Assembly (NCBI GenBank): GCA_036365455.1
Contig: JAWQUS010000011.1
Location: 2,810,001-2,874,000 of the forward strand
Direction: 5' to 3'
Length of the DNA stretch: 64,000 nt
From: Macrosoma leucophasiata
Lineage: Eukaryota; Arthropoda; Insecta; Lepidoptera; Hedylidae
Part shown: positions 10,477 to 21,012 of the stretch, piece by piece
Layout of the letters: the number at the start of each line of letters is the position of its first letter
Numbering within the stretch: position 1 is the stretch's first letter
Notes under the pieces: model-generated
What the model was told of the DNA's origin: nothing
The model's database searches: none
Seen by the model: only the letters and a program-made list of their open reading frames with translations
Made by a program: the position numbers and the translations under genes

Positions 10477-11766
10477 TAGGTTGGGGAAAAAGTCTTTTCG
10501 CATTATAGTATGTATGAACTTGTAATAAAATCTCTTTGGCTGTAGTATTTGTATCTGGCTGGTTTTGGTATAACTGAAAGTTAAAATTTTAAAGAACATA
10601 ATTCCAAATTCAAATTAGACAAATGTGTGATTTTCATTTGTTTTTCGTACTGTCAAGACGAGTGAATCTAATGAAGAAATTCGATACATTTTAAAATTTT
10701 ACTACAAATAAGGTAAAAATGAAACGCAAGCCGCGAAAAAAAATTGCAATGTTTATGGACCTAGTGCAGTGTCTGTGAGAGGAGCACAAATTTGGTTTAA
10801 GCGTTTTCAATCCGGAAATTTTGATGTCAAAGATGCACCTCGCTCTGGTCGCCCTATTACGGATAAAATGAATGCCATTTTTGAAAAAGTGGAGCAAGAC
10901 CGACATATCAGTAGTTACGACGTAGCTGAAGAACTGAGAATTGATCACAAAACAGTTTTGGCGCATTTGAAAAAAGCTGGGTACAAAAAAAAAGCTCGAT
11001 ATTTGGGTACCTCACGAGCTCACTGAAAGAAACCTAATGAACAGTGTACTCATTTGTGATTCTTTATTACGACGTAATGAAACCGAATCATTTTTGAAGA
11101 AGCTGATAACTGGTGATGAAAAGTGTATCACGTACGACAAGAACGTGCGAAAAAGGTCGTGCTCAAAGGCCGGTCAGGCTTCACAGACTGTGGCGAAACC
11201 CGGGTTAACTCGCAATAAGGTGATGTTGTGTGTGTGTGTGTGTGGTGGGATGGGAAGGGCATTATTCATTATGAGTTATTACCACCAGGCAGAACTATCG
11301 ATTCCGAACTCTACTGCGAACAACTGATGAGATTAAAGCAAGAAGTTGAGAGAAAGCGGCCGGAATTGATCAACAGAAGGATTGTGGTGTTTCATCATGA
11401 TAACGCTAGACCTCACATATCTATAGCCACTCAGCAAAAATAAGGAGTTTGGCTGGGAGGTGTTAATGCATCCGCCGTACAGTTCTGACCTTGCACCTTC
11501 AGATTTCCACCTGTTTCGGTCTCTTCAGAATTCTTTATGCAATGTTAGGTTAACATCACGAGAGGACTGCCAAATCCACTTGTCGCGGTATTTTGATGAG
11601 AAGTCCCAAATTTTTTATAGCAATGGGATCATGTCCCTACCTACAAGATGGCAAAAAGTTATCGAACAAAACGGTACATAAATACTTTAGTTAAATTTAA
11701 ATAAACTATATTAAAAAATGTTTTGAATTATCTTAAGAAATGCGAAGAAACTTATTCCCCAACTTA
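10477..11766 (+). mobile_element. mariner transposon, both ends present
   Basis: TA dinucleotides at 10477-10478 and 11765-11766 flank inverted ends of about 27 bp: GGTTGGGGAAAAAGTCTTTT on the left, a close inverted match on the right. The 1.29-kb length and contents fit Tc1/mariner. The transposase resembles the irritans subfamily but is broken in several places. Confidence 0.93.
10660..11681 (+). pseudogene. mariner transposase, multiply frameshifted
   Basis: The paired helix-turn-helix DNA-binding half (VSVRGAQIWFKRFQSGNFDV, then SSYDVAEELRIDHKTVLAHL) precedes a DD34D-type catalytic half. The first Asp is in ITGDEKC, where the usual Trp is Cys. The second is in FHHDNARPH and the third in DLAPSDFHLF. 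Lesions seen: an in-frame TAA at 10709-10711; a frameshift at a nine-A run (10985-10993); a frameshift at an expanded TG run near 11226-11244; a further shift near 11433-11446. The normal start codon is not evident. The intact family enzyme cuts and pastes DNA at TA; this copy cannot encode it. Confidence 0.92.
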
Positions 11767-11772
11767 ATATTA

Positions 11773-12121
11773 TACTAGCTGTGCCCGCAATTTTATCCGC
11801 ATGAGAATGTATGATTGTTCAGTATATACCCGGACGAAGTCGTAGGCGCAGCTAGTATAAAAGTAGCCTTAGTTACTCCTGGTTACATAAGCTATCTGGC
11901 AGTGAAAGTTCCGTCGAAATCGGTCTAGCCGTTCCCGAGATTAGGGAACAAACAGACAGACAGACAGACAGACAGACCGACAGAAAGACAGACAGACAAA
12001 ATTTGAAAAGAATGTTGTTTTGGTATATGTGCCGTGTAGGTATACATAGTTATGCATTTAGTAAAAAGCAGTTATTTTTATATTACAAACAGACACTCCA
12101 ATTTTATTTATTTGTATAGAT
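11773..12121 (+). mobile_element. T2 composite RTE-type tail
   Basis: Begins ACTAGCTGTGCCCGC and soon contains the same head inverted (CGGACGAAGTCGTAGGCGCAGCTAGTATA), then a CAGA microsatellite (11951-11995) and the ending ATTTTATTTATTTGTATAGAT. The same composite recurs at 14918-15231 and, inverted, at 16589-16850 and 28336-28598. It starts six bases after the mariner end. Confidence 0.65.
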
Positions 12122-12223
12122 ACTACATGTTACAATTTACATTGGAAATATTTATTTCGTTTCTTCAAACGCGCTGTTATATTAACAAGACAATTGAAAC
12201 AATGTTTTCAAAATATCTTATTT

Positions 12224-12344
12224 TCAGGTCAGTACGTTGAACACAAACGTACTGACCTGACTAAACCAATGAATAAAGAAAGTCCTAATCAAAGTACTAA
12301 ACACACCCAGTAGTTTAATTGACAAGTGTCATCAATGACACTTG
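12224..12344. repeat. Two adjacent perfect hairpins
   Basis: Arms of 15 bp at 12224-12238 and 12246-12260 (TCAGGTCAGTACGTT, 7-nt loop). Arms of 10 bp at 12323-12332 and 12335-12344 (CAAGTGTCAT, 2-nt loop). No flanking target duplication was found. Confidence 0.8.
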
Positions 12345-12531
12345 ACAGCGGAACAAGCGAATTAGAACCCGCCCTTAAGTATATTTTCGTGGCGTTTAGG
12401 TACGACCCGACAAAGACAAAACAATTGAGATCTCTGATTTTTAAGTAAGCTAGATAATACACAAAATGTGAATAGCTTTAGGCTACAGTGACTTTTTACT
12501 TCGATTTGCTTGTTTACCAGTACAGAGATTT

Positions 12532-12749
12532 ACTAGCTGATTTGGCAAACTTTATAATAACGAGTCAAAGGTTTGATAGGTACGAAATTTGTTGTTTTTA
12601 CCATTTCCCTTACAATTTCTTCATACTTTATTCAACTTTTAAACCATCTCTGGATTTCCAAAAATTGAAAACCAAAATTAATCGAATCGGTGCAGCCGTT
12701 TTCAAATTTTAACGAGACCGAAAAGCAACTGATTTTTATATAGATAGAT
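12532..12749 (+). mobile_element. T3 tail
   Basis: Diverged copy: CTAGCTGATTTGGCAAAC start, AATCGGTGCAGCCGTTTTC, and TATATAGATAGA end. Confidence 0.55.
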
Positions 12750-12790
12750 TCTTGTAGGTTAGTTCAAATATTATGTTAACTTATTTAAGA

Positions 12791-12958
12791 CTAGCTGTTG
12801 CTCGCGGCTTTGCCCGCGTGGATTTCGTTTTATAAATAACTAAGCCTATGTTCTTTCTCAAAGTCAGCTCTATCTCTGTACCAAATTTAGTGACTAAAGC
12901 AGTGACAGACAGACAGAGTTACTTTCGCATTTATAATATTACTAGGGATTAAGATTAA
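12791..12958 (+). mobile_element. T1 tail
   Basis: CTAGCTGTTGCTCGCGGCTT start and TTTCGCATTTATAATATTAC end. The middle part with AAAATCGGTTCAG is deleted relative to 14164-14348. Confidence 0.6.
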
Positions 12959-13650
12959 TACATTAAAAGAGCAATGTCCTCTTCAATACTTATTTTTGGT
13001 TCACGTTTTTCTGAGGATTAATGTTATAAGAGCAATGTACTCCTAAAACCTCATTTTGTCTATTAATAGTTTATTCATTATACACTCCCTGCTTGTTCAC
13101 ATCATGTTGGTCTATTTTCTTGGATTGAGTCCAAATATTAGAAAGTTTTGTGATGATGAATATAATTGCAGCATTGATTACATTATTATTACCTTTATAA
13201 CAAGGAACATTACGAAGGATGTTCGGTCCCTAAAAAAGTTTATTGAAGATTTTGGTGTTGTGATTGTGGCAAACAATTCTTCTACTCACATGACAGTACT
13301 TAAGTGAACACGGCAGCATAATGTCTATATTATAGACATCGACAAGAGAACGGCAGGTTAAAAGGAGTTGTATCGCCACCCCTGATGCTGAAGCCTCTGT
13401 GATAGATAACCGGATGCACACCGCCAATTGACAGCAGATATTGCGATTGCGAAATAAGGTAATGGGATGTACCTGCAGCCATTCGCTATACTATCCGCAA
13501 TCTAGTGAACACGTCTCTGTATAACTTTAACTTAATTAACCCAAATATAGTGTTTAAAGATACCAAAAGGTGTTTTCATTGTGTCCTGCTGAGGCACAAA
13601 CATTGGCTTTGAGCTCCGACACGGGAACTCTTACATTAGTAAAGTTTAAT

Positions 13651-13989
13651 TCTGCCTCGTTGGCCCAGTGGTCACAATCACGATGGTGGAGCCTGGAGGT
13701 TCGGTCCCCACGTCGGTAAAATCTGTTATTGGTTTTTTTAAGGAAGAAATTCCCAGTGGTAGCCCGGAGTCTGGTCGTGGCTCAGAGAGCACGTAAGCCG
13801 TCGGTCCTGCGTCCAATCTCTTTCCAGTCGTGTCGGATTACCGTCCCATCGGGCTATGAGAGTGAGGGAATAGAGAGTGCACCTATGTTTGCGCATACAC
13901 TTGTGCACTATAATATCTCCCGCGCCGTTGGCTAGTCTCCGTTGAGATTGGCCGCCGTGACCGAAATTCGGTCTGGAGGATATAATTAT
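13651..13989 (+). mobile_element. SINE D, tRNA-derived head
   Basis: The head CTGCCTCGTTGGCCCAGTGG fits an A box and GGAGGTTCGGTCCCCAC fits a B box about 40 bp later. A GC-richer body follows, ending GGTCTGGAGGATATAATTA. The body ORF (13729-13935) is incidental. Only one copy was seen here. Confidence 0.65.
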
Positions 13990-14163
13990 TCTCTTCTCCT
14001 TGATGTGTTCATATATTTATGCGAGCTACCCGCATTTTACTCATCAATCTAATTAACTGCAATGATTTTTAAAATTTACATCACATTTCGGTCTTTTCTT
14101 TTTAAAAGGATAACACATAAAGATATAAGTCCCTCATTGCTCGTCGTCTGTATTATATCGTCT

Positions 14164-14348
14164 ACTAGCTGTTGCCCGCGGCTTCTCTGCCGCGTGGATG
14201 TCGTTTAATAAATAACTAAGTAACCTATGTTCTTTCTCAAAGACAGCTCTATCTTTGTACCAAATTTCATTAAAATCGGTTCAGTCGTTTGGACGTGAAA
14301 AGGTAACAGTCAGACAGAGTTACTTTCGCATTTATACTCTAGTACGGG
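14164..14348 (+). mobile_element. T1 tail
   Basis: Best T1 copy in the window: ACTAGCTGTTGCCCGCGGCTT start, AAAATCGGTTCAGTCGTTT middle, TTTCGCATTTATACT end. Confidence 0.65.
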
Positions 14349-14690
14349 ATATATATTTACTAAAACCACTTAATACGTAAGGAAGTTAATATATCACTAC
14401 ATTTAATTAAATTACACAAACTAGTAAATAATTGATTAATCTGAACGTATTAATACTGGTGCCAAATTAATCATCATTAATCCATCGCGTTACGAAACTG
14501 TCGCCAAGTTTTGAGTCGATGGGAATAATAATGAGAACCCATCCCTCGTGGCGGAAGGTAGGTTCAAGTAATTTGTATGAGGTATATGGGTAGTAAAAAT
14601 TATGGCTCTGTTAATTAGAAGTCGTGAACGAGCGTGGGTTGTGATAATATAGATAAGTCTATATTTTCGAGGTCGGTTTGAATTTTAATG

Positions 14691-14876
14691 TATACTAATA
14701 CTACATTTAAAGCTGAAGAGTTTGTTTGTTTGTTTGAACGCACTAGTCTCAGAAACGACTGCTCCGATTTGAAAAATTCTTTCAGTGTTATATACCCCAT
14801 TTATCGAGGAAGGCTTTAGGCTATATTACATCACATGGTAACATAGCAACCGCGCGAATCCAGGGCGGGCCGCTAG
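14691..14876 (-). mobile_element. T4 tail
   Basis: Reads TATACTAATACTACATTTAAAGCTGAAGAG on the plus strand and ends at GGCGGGCCGCTAGT. An inverted partner lies at 44695-44825, sharing the CTTCAGCTTTATAATATTAG and AAACAAACAAAC blocks. Confidence 0.55.
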
Positions 14877-14917
14877 TGCAGTATATGTGCGCCCGTGCGC
14901 GTTGCATAGTTATTATA

Positions 14918-15231
14918 AACTAGCTGTACCCGCGACTTCGCCTGAGAATTTATGATTGTTCAGTATCTACCCGGACGAAGTCGTGGGCGCAGCTAGTATA
15001 AAAGTAGCCTAAGCTATATATTTTTACCAACGGCTGGACCGATTCTGAGAGTGAAAGTCCCGTCAAAATCGGTACAGCCGTTCCCAATATGAGGACAAAC
15101 AGACAGACAGACAAAAATAGTAAAAAATGTTGTTTTGGTATGTGTACCGTGTATACATACATATGCATTAAGTAAAAAGCGGTATTTTTATATTACAAAC
15201 GGACACTCCAATTTTATTTATTTGTATAGAT
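14918..15231 (+). mobile_element. T2 composite RTE-type tail
   Basis: Same layout as 11773-12121, including the internal inverted head (CGGACGAAGTCGTGGGCGCAGC) and terminal ATTTATTTGTATAGAT. It lies 42 bp after a T4 tail. Confidence 0.65.
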
Positions 15232-15509
15232 TATAATAATGACTCTAATAATAACTCTGAAAATTGAAAATAAACTACAATACTTTTTACAAAAACATTG
15301 GAAAAAGAAACTTTGTAAAAAGTATACTATCATTCGAACAACAAAAATTATGCAACGGATTTAGACTTAAGAAATTTGAGTTGGTATATATGGGTAGTAA
15401 AAATTACGGCCTTGTTTACTAAGATATCATGAATGAAGGACGTGGATAAGCCGTAATAGTATCCTATAGATAAAATTTCTGATCCGATTAAAAGTAATTG
15501 TTTTTTTTT

Positions 15510-15645
15510 GGAGCAGAGGTAAATGCACGGATTCGAGCAATCACCCACGATTCGCGGCTTACGTTGGTCCAGCGGTATGTAACGACCATTTTAAGCGAAG
15601 CTCACGGGTTCAACCTCCGTATAAATATTTGTAAGGCCTGCAGAT
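15510..15645 (+). repeat. SINE B scrap fused to degenerate SINE E
   Basis: GCAGAGGTAAATGCA through ACCCACGATTCGC is the 3' part of SINE B (minus). It runs directly into GTTGGTCCAGCGGT...ACGGGTTCAACCTCC...AAATATTTGT, a weakened SINE E head (plus). Confidence 0.5.
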
Positions 15646-15924
15646 ATACATTTATTGTTATATTATGGAAGTTTACCCAACTTAGTACATATCTACCTAA
15701 CTCTTAAACTCTGTATTGCATGTTTTGTTTCCTTTGTAGGTATGTATCTTAGGTTTATAGATTCTTTTCAACTAAATTATTGTATGTACAGTTTTTTTAC
15801 CTGCCTACCGACATAAATTAGGTTAGCATACTAACAAACCTTAGTGGTTTTTTCAATGCTAGCATTAAGTGATATGATGTTAAAACTTTGTTAATTTATA
15901 CTATAATAAAGGGAAAAAAAAAAA

Positions 15925-16206
15925 AGTGTCAAACAAGCACCCATTTTACATTGACGTTAAGTGACGACTGCAGCCCTTATACACTTACACAAAGATCAAC
16001 GTCATAATGCAGATGCCTTATCACTCCTGAGGCCTAAGATATTATGCCTCTGTGCCGGTAATTACTGGGTACGGTCCTGTAATTACCACCATTACCACCT
16101 GACCGAAACACGATAGCGCTGAACACTGCCATTTGGCGGCAAGTATTTCAGGTAATGCGGTGGTGCCTACGTCCGCGATCTTCGTCACTGGAGCTCTACA
16201 CACAGT
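15925..16206 (-). mobile_element. SINE A, nearly full length
   Basis: Diverged copy with a short internal duplication around CCTGTAATTACCACCATTACC. The tail side begins in an A-rich run rather than the expected T run. Confidence 0.75.
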
Positions 16207-16211
16207 AAAAA

Positions 16212-16443
16212 TTCTACATCATGGAAGAACAAAAATGGATGATGCTAACAGCTTTTTTATAAACGATCTCTGTATAAAATAAAATGAATTCAATGCCCGG
16301 TGAGTAATAAAATGCTCACCGGCGCATTTGACTCATTAGGAGACTGTGAAACGGTTATTTGATGACAGCTTGGAAAGTCGTTTATTTAAATGATCCGAAC
16401 AAAAACATTTCCTTTTTTAATTATTTAATTTTGGAGCAGAGAA
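16212..16443 (+). repeat. Direct repeat, copy 1
   Basis: About 230 bp, from CATGGAAGAACAAAAATGGAT to TTGGAGCAGAG, recurring in the same orientation at 17387-17632. It contains CCGGTGAG and CTCACCGG arms around a loop with AATAAA. Confidence 0.75.
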
Positions 16444-16494
16444 AACGTATATTATCTTACATCTAACTTATATAATCTATAAATACCTATAACA

Positions 16495-17095
16495 TGTTTT
16501 AGGGAATTTTGGCGATCTTGAAAGAGGCTTGAGATTTTATTTCATTTTCTTGGTGTTTTTTTGAGTTATCTATACATCTATTCTATATTCTATACAAATA
16601 AATAAAATTGGAGTCTGTTTGTAATATAAAAATAACCGCCTTTTAATAAGTGCAAATGTATGTATACTTGTATACTCGGTACTTATACCAAAACAACATT
16701 TTTTACAATTTTTGTCTGTCTGTCTGTCTGTCTGTTTGTTCCGGCTAATTTTGGGAACGGCTTGACCGATTTTGACGGGTCTTTCACTAGCAGATAGCTT
16801 ATGTAATAAGGCTTTACTTAGGCTAACAAAGTCGCGGGCACAGCTAGTATTGAATAAAGTTTGTGGCATTTGATTTGATACATGTTTATTACAGTGCGAA
16901 ACCACGGCCATTCAGGTTGCCTCCAAAACATAATTGTAAAAATTCTGGTAAAGTAGCCATCGCTTTACTCGAATTTCTGACGGTGGCTCACTTGACTAAC
17001 ATAATAAATAATTGACTGACTGATTGATACTCACTTTTACGCTACATAAATACGAATACAAAATATCGTTTTAATTGACACTGGCAATATGCTAA
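16495..17095 (-). repeat. Inverted copy of 23850-24205, split by a T2 tail
   Basis: The stretches TTCTTGGTGT...GGCGATCTTGAAAGAGGC and TGCGAAACCACGGCC...TTGACACTGGCAATATGC match 23850-24205 in reverse. The T2 element at 16589-16850 interrupts it. Confidence 0.75.
16589..16850 (-). mobile_element. T2 RTE-type tail, nested
   Basis: From TCTATACAAATAAATAAAAT to CGCGGGCACAGCTAGTAT, with a GTCT microsatellite at 16710-16733. It lies within the repeat at 16495-17095, so it inserted later. Confidence 0.65.
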
Positions 17096-17386
17096 ACAGC
17101 AAAGCCATCAACTATGAAAAAAAACTTGTTTTAGAAAACCAGTTTATGTGGAAGATGACTTTTCAAACAAAAATCAAGAATGATAAACGAAATTATTTTT
17201 ATGTCATGAAAAGAGGCGTACAGTTTTTTATTTTATTTTATTTTTACTAGCACCACAGACAAATTAATGTTTCAACTACTAATAATTGACTGGTCGAGAG
17301 CACTTTAGTTGTTTATTCCGCCATTTGTAACAGTATGTATAAAAGATGGAATAAAAAAAATATGTAGTCACATTTGTTTTCAGATT

Positions 17387-17632
17387 ATGGAAGAATGAAA
17401 ATGGATAGTGCTAAAAGCTTTTTTTATTAACGATCATTTCTATTTATAAAAAAAGAATGTATTTTAGTCCCGGTGTGTAATAAAATGCTCGCCGAAGCAT
17501 TTGACTCATTATGTGACAGTAAAACAGTTATTTGATGACAGCTCGAATGGTCATTTATGTGTTGATAAGTTGACACTTATTTAAAATTAAATTGAAAACA
17601 TTTTCTTTTTTACAACGTTTATTGTGGAGCAG
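17387..17632 (+). repeat. Direct repeat, copy 2
   Basis: Partner of 16212-16443, 1.18 kb downstream. The hairpin arms around AATAAA persist but carry mismatches. Confidence 0.75.
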
Positions 17633-17651
17633 AAGAACGAATTATTGATAA

Positions 17652-18100
17652 AAGTAACTACGTTAAGAAAAACTGATTTCAAGACTGCAAAGTAAAAGAT
17701 AATAAAGATTTAATTGTAATTATATAGGTACTACCTATTATTTATATGTGCTATTTGTGCAATAGGTTTGAAGTAGGTTATTATGTCAGTCAAGCCTTAA
17801 ATAAACAAATAAACGAACAAATTAATACACTGAACGAAACGTAACCAGCGAATCGTGGGTGTTTGCATGTATGCTTGAATGCATGCATTTACCTCTGCCT
17901 ACCCCTTCGGGGATTACAGGCGTGATGTTGCGTTTTAATACAATGAAAGGCCTACTTTAGTGATTTTGGCTTTGCACCGACTTCAAACCTATTAGTAAAT
18001 AGCACATATAAATAATAGGTAGTATGTATATTATTACAATTAAATCTTTATTATTTTTTTCTTTTTAGTTTTGAAGTCGGTTTTTCTTAACGTAGTTATT
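17652..18100. mobile_element. Foldback DNA element, arms about 115 bp
   Basis: The left arm (about 17652-17775) and right arm (about 17985-18100) match in reverse: CTACGTTAAGAAAAAC, TAAAGATTTAATTGTAAT, GCACATATAAATAATAGG. The interior contains a SINE B 3' fragment. Confidence 0.7.
17836..17937 (+). mobile_element. SINE B 3' fragment
   Basis: From AACGTAACCAGCGAATCGTG to GGCGTGATGTTGCG, inside the foldback element. Confidence 0.8.
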
Positions 18101-18332
18101 ATTACGTAGTTAATTTTTATTTAATACTTTTTAGTTTTTTGCTGCATTGTCAATGAATGTTCACATCTGTTTAATTTGTAAAATCTGACTGTTTGAGCTT
18201 CGTGACAATTACATACCTACCTAATTTAAATTGTATAAAAGTGTCGATACAAAAATAAAAATACCGTCCGAATTGAGAACCTTCTCATTTTTGAACTCTG
18301 TTAACAAAAGTCAAATATTTTGTTTTATATTC

Positions 18333-18551
18333 ACTGGTGGTCTTCAGTGGTGGAGCTCGCGGGCGAAGGCACCAGCGCATTACCTAATATACTTGCCGCT
18401 AAATGGTAGTGTTCAGCACTATCGTGCGCCGGTCAGGAGGTAATGTACGGCCCTGTAATTTCCGGCACAGAGGCATAACACCTTAGGTCTCAGGAGTGGT
18501 AACGCATCTGCATTTTGACCTTGGTCCATCACTTAATCCATGACAAAAAAA
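18333..18551 (+). mobile_element. SINE A with internal deletion
   Basis: ACTGGTGG head and A-rich tail are present. After TTTTGACCTTGGTCC the usual GTGTGGGTGTCTATAGGCTG block is missing. Confidence 0.8.
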
Positions 18552-18624
18552 TTTTAATCTATACTATACGTAAGTATGATTAGTTTTAAGTTTTCGCGAG
18601 CTACACTCATTGAAATAAATCTAT

Positions 18625-18680
18625 TATTATAGTCTGCCCGGGACCATAAAAGCTGAAAAGCGACCGAAACGTTGGGTTGA
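18625..18680 (+). repeat. GACCGAAACGT motif repeat
   Basis: AGTCTGCCCGGGACCATAAAAGCTGAAAAGCGACCGAAACGT recurs at 35760-35802, with a weaker copy at 63853-63886 and an inverted one near 63750. Probably the end of a dispersed element of unknown class. Confidence 0.5.
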
Positions 18681-18869
18681 TTTAAAAATCATTTTAATTT
18701 ATTATACGCCAGACAAATCCTTAAAAATAATTTTATACGTTAGTAGTTTCAATAGTTACATTAAGTTATTAATTGCTCGATCTAGTATAGAATAGTAACT
18801 ATCGTATAAGTATTGGTAATGTAGGTAGGTAACATTACACACGTGAAAATCCGGGGCAAGCCGCTAGTT

Positions 18870-20100
18870 AATTATGATATTAAGCAAACAAGGTAAATGT
18901 TTATCTCAGTCGAAGGATGAGATTTGAATTTGACGTTACTTGTCGATGATGAATGATTAATCATACATTAGATAATCAGTTTTTCAAAACCATTCCTATA
19001 GACTATAGACCAAAAGATCCAGGAATATTTGTAGAACCTATGATAACATTTTTTAAAAATAGCAATACCAATGACGATGATATTGATAGTCAACATCAAA
19101 CAAACCATCTCGATTTATAACTTCTTACAACGAGATAAGATTTAGTTTCCTTTGAACAATTTTATCTTACTCTCAGTATTTAATAAACTCCGACAACTTT
19201 TAGAAGTGCTAACCCTGATTCAATTTGATTCCGTATTCCGCCTTCCGCTAAATTCCTCGCCCTCTTAAACTCTTAAAGGCATTCGGTATTCGTGCGAAAT
19301 TTCATGTTGGCAAGATTAGATTGTAAAGTGTTGATTTTGTTGAATTTGATTTGTCCCATTTTGCATAACTCGTCCTTTAATATTTTCCAAATTAGGGCTG
19401 TGTTTGATTAAAGGAATTTATTAATTTTCATTTTGGTTTAATTTTTGTTTAAGATTATACGTTAAATGAATATTTTGATCATCTAAAACTGTCTCCCCTT
19501 GACTTTCAAAATCATCTTTAAAAGGTCTAAAATAGAATGACGTTTTGGTAGTTTGAGCAGTTTGATATAATTTCTATATCCTTATTGGGTAAAAACATCA
19601 ATATACCGAAACATCTAATAGAAGATATTACAAAGGATGCCTGCCTGATATTTTTATCTTCCTCATAATGTGTTCTTTACTATGGGAGCTTCTACTCAAA
19701 ATGTTATATACTTAATTAATAATTTAAGCTACATCAGTTTAGAATAAGAAATATTTTTTTTTTATATGTATACCTATAACGATTTTGAAACTAGCTGATA
19801 TCTTTTGGCCAAACACTATTTAGGTATATTCCAGGATTCTGTAAGCAAACAGTACCTAGGTACATTTCAGAATAGAACAGTACTTATTGGACCATTTATA
19901 TTGAAATGAGTGTCGAAATTCCACAGTTTTACGTAGTGGTTTTGGTATAATTTTTATACAAAAACGTTATTTTATATATCAGTTCTTTCCAATGTATACC
20001 TAAAACAAGGTATTAGAATAAGACCAATTAACTTTAGTAAAATGATCAAGATAGATTACATTATATTACAAAATAATTAAAAATTATACTACAAACGAAA
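18870..20100. other. AT-rich stretch, possible intron
   Basis: No repeat family or coding pattern was recognised. If the exon at 20111-20186 is real, this is the first part of its downstream intron. Confidence 0.4.
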
Positions 20101-20110
20101 AAACACTTAC

Positions 20111-20186
20111 CATAAATCATTGAAATGAACAGCAACACGCAATTCGTCAGAAACGAATGCCACTTTATCTTATAACTCCCAGCCAT
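20111..20186 (-). CDS. First coding exon of a host gene (hydrophobic leader)
   Basis: On the minus strand the ATG at 20186 opens 25 codons plus one base, MAGSYKIKWHSF then LTNCVLLFISMIY. A short basic N-terminus followed by a hydrophobic run looks like a signal peptide or signal anchor. The exon stops at 20111 in CATTTATG followed by GTAAGTG, a near-ideal splice donor. The ATG has AAAA just before it, acceptable insect start context. No repeat overlaps it. Further exons would lie at lower coordinates; none was identified with confidence, so the product is unknown. A chance ORF is possible, but leader, start context and donor together argue for a real secreted or membrane protein. Confidence 0.5.
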
Positions 20187-20534
20187 TTTTTATTATCTTC
20201 TTCCCTAATATAATTAACTATCACTCTAATTGAATAAATATTATTTATTTCTTCTCCTTTCCATCATCACTTAATTAACTATATAATTACAGTACCCATT
20301 TAGTTAACATCTATGTCAAAAATACACTAATTTATAGCCACTAAACGGTCTCAGAGCATCATGTCACAACTTAACTAACTTAACTCTACCTGTTTCCACT
20401 AAATCTGTCAACATTCATTTCAGTTCTTAATCAACACGATGACAAATAACGAAGGGACACTTTTAGCTTTCAAAATTAATGTCATGTCATATATTAAGCT
20501 CTGTTAGACTATTTTTATTTTGTCAAAGGATCGT

Positions 20535-21010
20535 TATACATAAATCGCTCGGAGGAGTCGATTTTACTGCGAGCGCGTGCGATCACACCCTCCATAGTGC
20601 ACTATTTCTAAAATTAACAGAAATTATTTCTTGTTTACGCGGATATATCTAATCCGTGAGTTTAAAAGAAACGGCATCGGCACTGCGTTTCCGTTGTTTA
20701 AAGTAACACGCACTTGGCCACTATCATCTTCGATTCATTGAAGTTTAGATTCACGTATACCGTGGTTATACGAGTTAGCACAGTTCGGCATCCCCGATGT
20801 TGGAGAATCGGACCGCGCGCGTCCTTTCTCCAAGCTTGATTCAGAAGCACTGACTTACATAAGGGAGCTATCCTGTGCCAACGGAGAGCTTGCATGAGAG
20901 AGACAGCAGATCTCATCCAGGATTGCGAGTGCTCGACGAGAGGGACGCAAGATATTTTCGCAATAGCACCTACTGTTGGAATCTTGTGTGAAGAAGCAAT
21001 TAAAATACGC
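20535..21010 (-). promoter_or_regulatory. GC-richer repeat-free segment upstream of the exon
   Basis: CpG-bearing and free of the window's repeat families, it lies 350-820 bp upstream of the minus-strand leader exon. It could hold the promoter or a 5' leader. A 104-codon minus-strand ORF (20698-21012, MRILIASSHKIPTVG...) spans most of it, resembles nothing I recognise and may be chance. Confidence 0.3.
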
Positions 21011-21012
21011 AT

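Noticed and set aside
16212..17632. LTR pair of a small retroelement
   Set aside because: Copies lack TG...CA ends, and no primer-binding site or purine tract was seen, so they are recorded only as direct repeats.
20698..21012. 104-codon minus ORF as a firm gene
   Set aside because: No start context, motif or splice evidence beyond its length, so it is noted only within the upstream segment.
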